Assembly (NCBI GenBank): GCA_023433855.1
Contig: JAEYTV010000532.1
Coordinates: forward strand, 1-5,067
Length of the DNA stretch: 5,067 nucleotides
Origin: Pseudomonadota bacterium
GTDB lineage: Bacteria; Pseudomonadota; Alphaproteobacteria; Rhizobiales; Rhizobiaceae
Direction of reading: 5' to 3'
The notes beneath the pieces were generated by a model. That model searched no databases, had not been told where the DNA came from, and saw nothing but the letters and a program-made list of their open reading frames with translations. The position numbers and the translations under genes were made by a program. The stretch's first letter is position 1. Every line of letters starts with the position of its first letter. This document shows positions 1 to 5,067 of the stretch, in pieces.

Positions 1-678
1 GCGCTGCTCCTTCGGCGCATGCTTGATTGTAGACAGCAAAGGAAGATGACGCTTCTCCAAACACGGTCCCACCATCCGCACGGCCCACGGCTTGGTTGAC
101 GCACGAATATGATTTTCGAGGTGTGCACGAAATTCATCCTGGACCGGCAGTCCGCGATAGTTCTCAATCCGATACTGCGGGAGCCCCGCGAACTGATCGA
201 ACACTAGAGGCAAACGCTCGTTCAGGAACTTTTCTAATTCGAGGAGCCAGGCAATGCCAGACCCAATCGAGCCAAAGAGCTGCATCGGCCGAGGCGGATT
301 CTTCCATCCGCCACGACGTGCGAACTCGAAGCCAAACTCAATGAGCAATTCATAAGGAATGCCCAGTTCGTCAGCCCGCTGCCGTGCATGCCAAAGTTCG
401 GTAAGTGAGGCGCTGGGCTTCAGGAAAAGGCGAGTTCCCAAACCCTGCCTAACTTCGGCTTCATCGCGATCGCCGTTAAACCTGACATACGCCTTGAAAC
501 CCTTGCTGTATAAGCTGGCAAAGTGCCGGCTAGCAGTAGTCGGCGTCATGAAGCGATACTCGAACCACTTCTTGTTCGCGACTTCGCGCTCGCGTGCAAG
601 AACGTCAGGCATGATCAGGCGCATGGCTTCGAGAGTGTCATCCAGCCACTGGGCGGATGAATTGCAATAAAAGGTCAT
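1..678 (-). CDS. Hypothetical protein, 3' part cut off by window edge
   Basis: The minus strand is open from an ATG at 678-676 to the first base of the window: 226 codons without a stop, so the C-terminus lies outside. The start is supported by AGGAG (688-684 on the minus strand) five bases before the ATG. The protein has no signal peptide or obvious membrane segment and looks cytoplasmic and soluble. It is rich in aromatic residues and Arg/Glu. Visible stretches are WLDDTLEAMRLIMPD (residues 11-25), an acidic/basic patch NGDRDEAEVRQG (68-79), a Gly/Pro-rich turn RRGGWKNPPRPM (121-132) and a hydrophobic helix around GIAWLLELEKF (141-151). I do not recognise the family and see no catalytic signature. 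The uninterrupted length, good ribosome-binding site and lack of a competing ORF make a real gene likely. A perfect dyad in the leader suggests regulation. Confidence 0.75.
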   Translation of the reverse strand, partial: MTFYCNSSAQWLDDTLEAMRLIMPDVLAREREVANKKWFEYRFMTPTTASRHFASLYSKGFKAYVRFNGDRDEAEVRQGLGTRLFLKPSASLTELWHARQRADELGIPYELLIEFGFEFARRGGWKNPPRPMQLFGSIGSGIAWLLELEKFLNERLPLVFDQFAGLPQYRIENYRGLPVQDEFRAHLENHIRASTKPWAVRMVGPCLEKRHLPLLSTIKHAPKEQR

Positions 679-683
679 GGGTT

Positions 684-688
684 CTCCT
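684..688 (-). promoter_or_regulatory. Shine-Dalgarno site of the partial gene starting at 678
   Basis: On the minus strand AGGAG (within GCAGGAGAACCC) lies five bases upstream of the ATG at 678. This near-perfect site fixes the start codon and argues against an upstream start in the same region. Confidence 0.7.
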
Positions 689-689
689 G

Positions 690-709
690 CGGACGAGAGG
701 TATCGTCCG
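690..709. repeat. Perfect 7-bp inverted repeat in leader of the partial gene
   Basis: CGGACGA (690-696) is mirrored by TCGTCCG (703-709) around a six-base centre. On the minus strand it ends directly before the Shine-Dalgarno region of the gene starting at 678. It could be an operator for a dimeric repressor, or an mRNA hairpin that affects translation initiation. There is no T-run, so a terminator is unlikely. The dyad is seen directly; the function is inferred. Confidence 0.45.
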
Positions 710-802
710 GCTAAATGATCGTTGTTTGGGTGCGAGCGCTTGCCATCTAGTTATAGCGAGATCACGATCGGAGCGCATACGATTGTGACAGAAATTTTCT
801 CG

Positions 803-830
803 CTTCGAGTAGGCTGCCTTTGACTCGAAG
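803..830. repeat. Perfect 8-bp inverted repeat (stem-loop)
   Basis: CTTCGAGT (803-810) is mirrored by ACTCGAAG (823-830) around a 12-base loop. The loop contains AGG and CCT, which can pair further. Neither strand has a following T-run, so it does not look like a Rho-independent terminator. It is the longest perfect dyad I found in the gene-poor stretch. Function unknown. Confidence 0.4.
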
Positions 831-936
831 ATTCGCCGTGGCGCGTTCCGTTGAAGAGAATGGAATTGCAGCACCTGGCTATCGGCGCTCGCCTGAGAGC
901 TTCCCTGTCGATTTCCAACATGGGAGGTTCCAGACG

Positions 937-950
937 CCGGACTCGTCCGG
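937..950. repeat. Short GC-rich palindrome CCGGAC-TC-GTCCGG
   Basis: Two perfect 6-bp half sites are separated by two bases. The right half shares the octamer TCGTCCGG with the dyad at 690-709 (copy at 703-710). Spacing differs between the two dyads (six bases there, two here), so they need not bind the same protein. Function unknown. Confidence 0.3.
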
Positions 951-1453
951 GCACTGAATCGATCCCCATCATGCTCCTTGCATTTTTCTAGGACTTCGAC
1001 TTTTGACATCGAAATGCGGATGAGCGTGATGACGAGGCTGGTTCTGATGAGGAGGACAGGCGGCACCGAGAAGCGGCTGACGAAAAGAAGTCGCGCTGCA
1101 GGTCGGCTATTCACCGGCTGCGAACACTATCGCTATTGGTGGATGCGGCGTCGATGATGGGAGTTTCCTCTATCGGAATATGCGCGCCACATCGCCGGTA
1201 GATTGATCAATGTTCAGCCTTGGTGGATCCGCATGGAAACGTTTTCGCCACTGAGGATTAAGGCGATCCGCGTCAAGCCCGCACGAGTTTGCCACGCTCA
1301 CCTGCAGTTCGACCCGTCTGATGTGCGAGAGCTCGACATAACTCCGGAGATGACGCACGCTCTACAACCTGAAGACGCTTGGTAACCTTGACAGATCGGC
1401 GAAAAACGCGATTTCGGAGAGTTTCTGTCAAGATAGCGTAAAGAAGATGCAAG

Positions 1454-1474
1454 GTTGCTGCGGAAATCCGCAAC
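1454..1474. other. Candidate att core (inverted repeat)
   Basis: GTTGC (1454-1458) and GCAAC (1470-1474) are inverted around 11 bases. Inside this, GCGGA (1460-1464) and TCCGC (1467-1471) are inverted around AA. It lies between the left and right groups of arm-like sites, where a recombination core is expected. Tyrosine recombinase cores are imperfect inverted repeats around a 6-8 bp overlap, so the size fits only roughly. The exact crossover cannot be seen from one sequence. Confidence 0.25.
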
Positions 1475-1535
1475 GATTTCGCATTTTCAGCAGGCAGATA
1501 TACAACCAATAGGCGGTAGTATCTTCACGAAAGCA

Positions 1536-1550
1536 AGCCTGCGCAAGGCT
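1536..1550. repeat. Short hairpin AGCCT-GCGCA-AGGCT
   Basis: A 5-bp stem with a five-base loop lies immediately left of the direct-repeat block, in the candidate attachment region, 65 bases or more after the integrase stop codon. It has no T-run, so it is not called a terminator. It may be part of the recombination site or chance. Confidence 0.2.
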
Positions 1551-1560
1551 CCCGTCAAGG

Positions 1561-1596
1561 TTCGTCAAGGCGTCTGTCAAGGCGTCTGTCAAGGCG
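1561..1596. repeat. Three tandem 12-bp direct repeats
   Basis: Units at 1561-1572, 1573-1584 and 1585-1596. The last two are identical (TCTGTCAAGGCG); the first differs at two positions (TTCGTCAAGGCG). A fourth, more diverged copy of the GTCAAGG heart lies at 1554-1560, ten bases before its counterpart in the first unit. On the minus strand each unit reads CGCCTTGAC, with a TTGACA-like heart. The best explanation is P'-arm integrase binding sites, given the adjacent recombinase and an inverted exact copy of the 10-bp word at 1386-1395. Confidence 0.85.
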
Positions 1597-1614
1597 GGTT
1601 GCGCGTCGATCGAT

Positions 1615-2607
1615 CTATCCAAGCCTCGCAACGAGATCGTCGGCAGAGAGATGTGAGTAGCGGCGAAGCATACGCAGCTCCTTGTGACCACTGATCGTCG
1701 AGACTTCGATCACGTTCAGACCCCGCTCGAATAGCCGGCTAACACCCTCGTGGCGCAAGTCATGAAAGCGCAACTGCTTGATGCCCGCCCTCATAAGCAA
1801 TCGACGCCACGCCTGCTCCAGCGCTCCTGGCGTCATTGGAAAGACCGTAGATTTATCTACCGGCGCGCGATCCTTCCAATCCATCAGCGCGTCAAACGCA
1901 CGCTTAGACAAAGGCACCTCGCGGCCGGACCCGTTCTTGGTCAGTGCGAGCGTGATCACCCGGCGATTGTGCGAAATGTCGGACCATTTAAGGCCGAGGA
2001 TCTCCCCTCGACGCATCCCTGTCTCGATGGCGAGGATCAGAAGCGTCTTGAAGTATGGTGTCTGTCCGCCGTCGCAGCCTTCGAGAAGCCGTTGCTCCTC
2101 GCCGCCCGTCAGTCTCCGGCTGCGCTCATTGCGGATCACCGGGCGACGAACTAGCTTCACCACGTTCTTTGCGAGCGGCAGACCCCAGTCGCGGATAGCA
2201 ACCTCGAGGACGTGGCTCAGGATCGCAAGCTCGCGGACGGTGGTAGATGGAGCTACCGACTGCAGCCGCTCGTCACGGAACCCAGCGATGTCCTGCTGGC
2301 TCAGTCCGATCAGCGTCCGGTAAGAGAGGTCATGACGACGCAGCACGTTGATCCGCTGGATCTCCTGCGCGGACCCGCGCTTGCTGGGGGAGATTTCGCG
2401 CTGGTAGCGCTCCAGGAGTTGGCCGAGCGTCGTGCTTTCGAGGATCTTCGTATCAGGAGCAGCGCCGAAACGATCGACTTGGGCTTCCAGATCGCGCGCC
2501 CACTTCTCGGCTTCGAGCTTGCTGTCAAAGGATTTGCACCGGGGTTTCATACCACGCCGACGCACCTGAGCTTGCCAGCGTCCTCTGAGCTTCCGGATCG
2601 TCGCCAT
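1615..2607 (-). CDS. int: Tyrosine recombinase / phage-type integrase
   Basis: A 330-residue site-specific recombinase that would integrate and excise a mobile element by conservative strand exchange through a 3'-phosphotyrosine intermediate. Residues 1-48 (MATIRKLRGRWQAQVRRRG...) look like an AP2-like arm-binding domain. Residues about 58-150 fit the SAM-like core-binding domain, and about 165-330 the catalytic domain. The active-site set is visible: R199 (TGMRRGE), K224 in the beta-hairpin (LTKNG), H282 and R285 (FHDLRH), H308 (SGHKE) and nucleophile Y317 (LRRYSHL), with the usual nine-residue H-Y spacing. The length is normal for a complete enzyme. GGAG five bases before the ATG supports the start. 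Its 3' end faces the repeat cluster at 1386-1594, as int faces attP in lambda. No excisionase gene was found nearby. The tidy open frame suggests recent activity. Confidence 0.95.
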   Translation of the reverse strand: MATIRKLRGRWQAQVRRRGMKPRCKSFDSKLEAEKWARDLEAQVDRFGAAPDTKILESTTLGQLLERYQREISPSKRGSAQEIQRINVLRRHDLSYRTLIGLSQQDIAGFRDERLQSVAPSTTVRELAILSHVLEVAIRDWGLPLAKNVVKLVRRPVIRNERSRRLTGGEEQRLLEGCDGGQTPYFKTLLILAIETGMRRGEILGLKWSDISHNRRVITLALTKNGSGREVPLSKRAFDALMDWKDRAPVDKSTVFPMTPGALEQAWRRLLMRAGIKQLRFHDLRHEGVSRLFERGLNVIEVSTISGHKELRMLRRYSHLSADDLVARLG

Positions 2608-2768
2608 ATGATCTCCAAACGATGTTGAAGGTCACGCGTAGGATGCCCCGGTGGGGGTGCCAAGGATTATCCCGGCACAATTTGAGCGAGAACACGCAGA
2701 GGTTCACCATCAGCTCTTGAAGCTCTGTTGCCGCTGTAGTTTGATGGTGCTGGGTAAGAGGTCCTTCC
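2608..2768. promoter_or_regulatory. Divergent intergenic region between int and the ClpP-like/PAN gene
   Basis: These 161 bases separate the divergent start codons and must hold both promoters unless transcription enters from outside. The visible sites are GGAG at 2616-2613 (minus) for the integrase and AAGAGG at 2756-2761 (plus), seven bases before the ATG at 2769. I could not pick convincing -35/-10 pairs with proper spacing on either strand, and I see no clear operator dyad. Confidence 0.5.
2756..2761 (+). promoter_or_regulatory. Shine-Dalgarno site of the ClpP-like/PAN gene
   Basis: AAGAGG ends seven bases before the ATG at 2769. It supports this start, which also yields a well-formed signal peptide. 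Confidence 0.6.
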
Positions 2769-4040
2769 ATGCGCACAGCATTTCGAGCCGCCGTAGCGGG
2801 CGCTCTTCTATCACTTCTGCTGCCTTACACGGCCGCTGCAGAAACGAAGACGTTTGGGCCTTTTGTCGTTGATGACGACAAGCCGGACGTGATCGCCATG
2901 AATGGCGAGATCGACGTGAACGACGGACTGAACTTTCGAAGGGCACTTCAAGCGGCACCGAATGCTAAGCTTGTCACGCTTAACAGCCCAGGCGGCAACG
3001 TGCAGATGGGTCTGCTCATCGCTGACGACATCCACCAGCGCAAGCTATCGACCTACATACCGAAAGACAGCAAATGCTTCTCCGCATGCTCGTTCGTCTT
3101 TCTTGCCGGTAACGAGCGGAAGGTCGACGGCGCCCTCGGCGTTCATCAAATCTCCTCCAACTCGCCAGATCTGGTAGGCGCTCAACTTGCCATTTCCGAC
3201 ATTCTTGAAGTCCTGAACCGCTTCGAAACGCCCATCGATGTCATGCACATCATGTTCAAAACTCCGCCCGACGATATGCATGTGTTCAGCCAGGAGGAAG
3301 TCGAGCGTTACAAGCTCAATAGGTCAGGCAGGAGCAGTCCCTCCACTTCCACTGTTGATGTGCCTGCTGCTGTCGGTAGTGCCAGCGAGAAACCACCTGA
3401 GGCACCGCCAGGGAATTCCAACGCGCCGACAGCACCGCCCGCCCCTCAGCCAGGCCAGCAGGCAAAGCTGTCGCCGCTGGAAGAGTTCACTCGTCAGCCA
3501 AACCGTATCGCAATCTACACTGGCTTGGATCTCTTCGGTGACGACATCTCCTTATCACGAGTCGCAGATGCGGCAGAGTGTGCGACACAATGCTTGACTA
3601 TGAACGGAGAGTGCAAGGCATTTACCTTCAACAGCAATCCGAAAGTCAGCAAGGGTCCGAACTGCTTTCTGAAGTCGAGTGCCGGCCGAGCAGATGGCAA
3701 TAGCGTTGCGTTTTCCGGTCGCTTTCTCAGCGGAGCTGAAGCCGATCCCCCAGCCATGACACTGGGGACGATCGATCCGCAGTCGGCGCTTTATGATGAT
3801 GTTGATCTTCCAGGTGGAGACTTGTCACGCAGACCAGAGCAAGCCGCGAAGACACCGCTCGACTGCCGGCTCGCTTGCATCGATGACAAGCGCTGTGTGG
3901 CGTTCACCTACGTGAAGCCGAAGAAGGAATGCTGGCTCAAGGGAGCGGTCGGCACGCCCAGGTTTGCCAAGGGCATGGTATCGGGACTGAAGAAGCTCGA
4001 GACGTTCGCTCCCGCCAAGATCATAAGCCTGAACCAATGA
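2769..4040 (+). CDS. Exported ClpP-like protein with two PAN/Apple-like modules
   Basis: A 423-residue protein. Residues 1-24 form a Sec signal peptide (basic start, hydrophobic core, TAAA before the cleavage), so it should be periplasmic or secreted. Residues about 28-185 resemble the periplasmic ClpP/SppA-fold family (COG3904 type). LNSPGGNV (71-78) is the oxyanion-strand motif. S105 in KCFSACSFVFLAG sits nine residues before the Gly, exactly as the ClpP nucleophile does, and H126 in GVHQI matches the catalytic His. D168 or D169 may be the third member. Residues about 187-240 are a Pro/Ser/Ala-rich linker. Two cysteine modules follow, about 245-318 (C271, C275, C282, C299) and about 340-407 (C366, C370, C376, C388), each with the CxxxC...C.AFT...C pattern of PAN/Apple domains that bind protein or carbohydrate. 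AAGAGG seven bases upstream fixes the start. Proteolytic activity and substrate are unknown. It is divergent from int. Confidence 0.85.
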   Translation: MRTAFRAAVAGALLSLLLPYTAAAETKTFGPFVVDDDKPDVIAMNGEIDVNDGLNFRRALQAAPNAKLVTLNSPGGNVQMGLLIADDIHQRKLSTYIPKDSKCFSACSFVFLAGNERKVDGALGVHQISSNSPDLVGAQLAISDILEVLNRFETPIDVMHIMFKTPPDDMHVFSQEEVERYKLNRSGRSSPSTSTVDVPAAVGSASEKPPEAPPGNSNAPTAPPAPQPGQQAKLSPLEEFTRQPNRIAIYTGLDLFGDDISLSRVADAAECATQCLTMNGECKAFTFNSNPKVSKGPNCFLKSSAGRADGNSVAFSGRFLSGAEADPPAMTLGTIDPQSALYDDVDLPGGDLSRRPEQAAKTPLDCRLACIDDKRCVAFTYVKPKKECWLKGAVGTPRFAKGMVSGLKKLETFAPAKIISLNQ

Positions 4041-4406
4041 CAGATCCACAATCTGGTTCACTACTGCTGGCGGATATCTAAATCCCGCGCCGAAAAGGCG
4101 GAGTATGTGCTCGCCGTAGTGCGAGGTGTGGTCGTGGGGGTATTCGAAGTCGAGCAGTGGATGCCGGCGACCAGAGAGAACTTGCCAGACGTTCCGTATG
4201 CGGATGGATCAGAAACACATAGGCTGAGCTTTATCGCCCGGGGTGCTGAAGGCCATGCTCGGATCGGCCTTATCGACCAAGCCGGCATCATTGTTGCGAC
4301 GATTGAAAACCAGCCTGGCGAACCAGGTTCCGTCTATTCCTGGTGGGGCAGGATTCCCGGCACTGTGTGTAAGACCGATATCGACACCGGCAACGAGTCA
4401 AGGTAA
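4041..4406 (+). pseudogene. Truncated gene remnant with conserved WRIS...YVLAVVRG block
   Basis: The frame is open from the base after the TGA of the upstream gene to a TAA at 4404-4406 (121 codons) and is in the same frame as that gene. The block CWRISKSRAEKAEYVLAV, then a Gly/Val strand and EQWMPATRENLPD, resembles a conserved domain I recall from many bacterial hypothetical proteins (pattern AVRxxWRI...A.YVLAV..G.VVGVF...W.PAT..NFP), but I cannot name the family. The conserved part starts before the only plausible start codon (GTG at 4107, with AAGGCGGAG in front). The end expected from memory (YVGKRVP...GAANPIRY) is absent from all three forward frames, so both ends seem lost. It could instead be a short GTG-started gene of 99 residues, or a read-through extension of the upstream protein. 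Codon use looks like coding sequence. Confidence 0.5.
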
Positions 4407-5051
4407 CGGCTTAGCGACAACCGGAATATTCGGCGGATCATATTCTGCTGGACGGGTAGCAACCACATTGCCCTTGTGGTCTTGAACCGTAGCCGAAAAG
4501 AGGCTTTGCTCGATCTGCTGCTTCTTTATCTTCTGCTTTCCGTCCGCTACCTGAATCAAGTCATTAGAGTGTCCCAGGTGAGGAGGAGCGACTATGAATA
4601 TTTCCTTTTTAGGAAATTGCATCTTCACCATTTCAACCGCGGGCTTCAAATCGCTGTCACGCGAGACGATGTAAGCCCGATCGTAGGTGTCCCTGTAAGC
4701 CTCATTCAAGACGTAGAGAGCGACATTTACGTCTGTTTCTTTTTCTTCGTGCTGGATCCATGTTGTTCCGCAGTCATGGCAATGCTTATGCTTGTCCTTA
4801 AATTGACCAAGGACAACATGAACGCCGGTTGTATTTAGGGCCGCCACATATTGTTCATGCCGGCTTCTCTGGTCTGGCAACCAATGAGCATATGCAGAGA
4901 AATAATACACCGCCTGGACTGCCCCTGTTTTGGGCGATGTCTGCCGATGCATAAGGCGCATCAGATCAACCCATTTCAGATGGGGCTCATTAAGACGCTT
5001 GATTGCGTGATAGAGGTTAAACCCGTCGATGAAAAAGGAAGATCGAATCAT
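4398..5051 (-). CDS. NYN domain (LabA/DUF88-type) putative ribonuclease
   Basis: A 217-residue PIN-like NYN domain protein, cytoplasmic by lack of signal or membrane segments. Family members are predicted metal-dependent RNases. The acidic metal-binding residues are visible: D9 in FFIDGFNLYHAI (the classic N-terminal motif), D107 in EEKETDVNVAL, and D132/D134 in IVSRDSDLKPAV. A CHDCGTTW segment (C91, C94) just before the EEK motif is a CxxC knuckle that may bind zinc. The tail carries the KGNVV.TRPAEYDPP motif often seen at the end of this family. Length is normal. The ATG at 5051 places the ID-G-N-Y motif at the usual distance from the start. No strong Shine-Dalgarno sequence precedes it, and the frame is open to the window edge, so an upstream start is possible but less likely. 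It converges with the remnant on the plus strand and overlaps it by nine bases. Confidence 0.88.
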   Translation of the reverse strand: MIRSSFFIDGFNLYHAIKRLNEPHLKWVDLMRLMHRQTSPKTGAVQAVYYFSAYAHWLPDQRSRHEQYVAALNTTGVHVVLGQFKDKHKHCHDCGTTWIQHEEKETDVNVALYVLNEAYRDTYDRAYIVSRDSDLKPAVEMVKMQFPKKEIFIVAPPHLGHSNDLIQVADGKQKIKKQQIEQSLFSATVQDHKGNVVATRPAEYDPPNIPVVAKPLP

Positions 5052-5067
5052 CGCAGCAGTAAAATAC

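Larger units (their letters stand above)
710..1385. other. Long stretch without a convincing gene
   Basis: All short reading frames here (up to about 158 codons on the minus strand between 1114 and 638, and about 60 codons on either strand near 1170-1385) lack a good ribosome-binding site, a recognisable domain or consistent codon use, and they overlap one another. The stretch contains inverted repeats at 803-830 and 937-950, a short palindrome at 1202-1211 (ATTGATCAAT) and an AGAAA-T-TTTCT palindrome at 790-800. No tRNA or promoter could be called with confidence. It may be decayed coding sequence at the edge of a mobile element, or a long regulatory leader of the gene starting at 678. Confidence 0.5.
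1386..1594. other. attP: attP-like region: six arm-type integrase site candidates
   Basis: A 10-bp word with consensus CCTTGACAGA occurs six times in 209 bases. There is an exact copy on the plus strand at 1386-1395. On the minus strand there are copies at 1424-1433 (9/10), 1551-1560 (8/10), 1561-1570 (8/10), 1573-1582 (10/10) and 1585-1594 (10/10). The right-hand four are head-to-tail at 10-12 bp spacing and end 20 bp from the stop codon of the tyrosine recombinase. Known from lambda: attP lies just past the 3' end of int, has clustered direct-repeat arm sites on the P' side and fewer on the P side, and spans about 240 bp. The N-terminal domain of the neighbouring integrase looks like an arm-binding domain, which fits. 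Strand exchange would occur in the gap 1434-1550. The repeats are seen; the attachment-site role is inferred. Confidence 0.6.

Noticed and set aside
638..1114. 158-codon minus-strand reading frame overlapping the start of the gene at 678
   Set aside because: No Shine-Dalgarno sequence, no recognisable domain, low-complexity Ser/Arg content, and it overlaps the better-supported gene in another frame.
1018..1200. Plus-strand acidic/basic frame (DERDDEAGSDEEDRR...) in the gene-poor stretch
   Set aside because: Bounded by an early in-frame TGA upstream, no start signal, and composition typical of chance frames in GC-rich DNA.
1203..1385. 60-codon plus-strand frame from TTG ending just before the repeat array
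   Set aside because: Codon use is passable, but there is no ribosome-binding site or family match, and an opposite-strand frame of similar length covers the same bases.
1561..1594. Repeated TTGACA on the minus strand as stacked -35 promoter elements
   Set aside because: No -10 boxes at proper distance and no gene immediately downstream on that strand; integrase arm sites explain the inverted distal copies better.
1551..1596. Tandem 12-bp repeats as a CRISPR array
   Set aside because: Repeats are far too short and have no spacers.
1386..1615. tRNA 3' end as integration target next to int
   Set aside because: No T-loop consensus (GGTTCRANYCC) or cloverleaf stem found on either strand.
1750..2628. 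Several long plus-strand frames opposite the integrase
   Set aside because: They are antisense shadows of the integrase; no domains and no start signals.
4041..4055. CAGAT/ATCTG hairpin after the ClpP-like/PAN gene as a terminator
   Set aside because: Only a 5-bp AT-containing stem with no T-run; the open frame continues through it.

Overview
The window looks like accessory DNA from an alphaproteobacterium, most likely of the Rhizobium/Agrobacterium/Mesorhizobium type. This is inferred from moderate GC content, mixed codon use, and a periplasmic ClpP-like protein with PAN-type cysteine modules of a kind I associate with Hyphomicrobiales. No rRNA or tRNA gene or housekeeping marker is present, so the assignment is tentative.

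Layout, left to right: (1) positions 1-678, minus strand: the N-terminal 226 codons of a protein of unknown function that runs off the left edge. Its start has a good Shine-Dalgarno sequence and a perfect 20-bp dyad just upstream. (2) 679-1385: about 700 bases with no convincing gene but several perfect inverted repeats. (3) 1386-1594: six copies of a 10-bp word (consensus CCTTGACAGA), two at the left and four tightly spaced at the right. They sit directly downstream of a tyrosine recombinase gene (1615-2607, minus) whose catalytic residues are all present. The arrangement resembles a lambda-type attP, with arm-type integrase sites flanking a core. (4) 2608-2768: a divergent intergenic region. 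(5) 2769-4040, plus: an exported protein with a ClpP-like domain, a Pro/Ser/Ala linker and two PAN/Apple-like modules. (6) 4041-4406, plus: a gene remnant that continues the frame of the previous gene across a single TGA. (7) 4398-5051, minus: a NYN (LabA/DUF88-type PIN-like) putative ribonuclease, convergent with the remnant and overlapping it by 9 bp.

The integrase and the repeat cluster form one functional unit, a site-specific recombination module of a mobile element. The other genes look like cargo or flanking accessory genes. There is no evidence that they form one pathway with each other or with the integrase. The most notable feature is the apparently complete two-sided attP-like array. 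If real, it implies either an unintegrated (phage, plasmid or excised circle) form, or an element whose arm sites all lie on one side of the true core.
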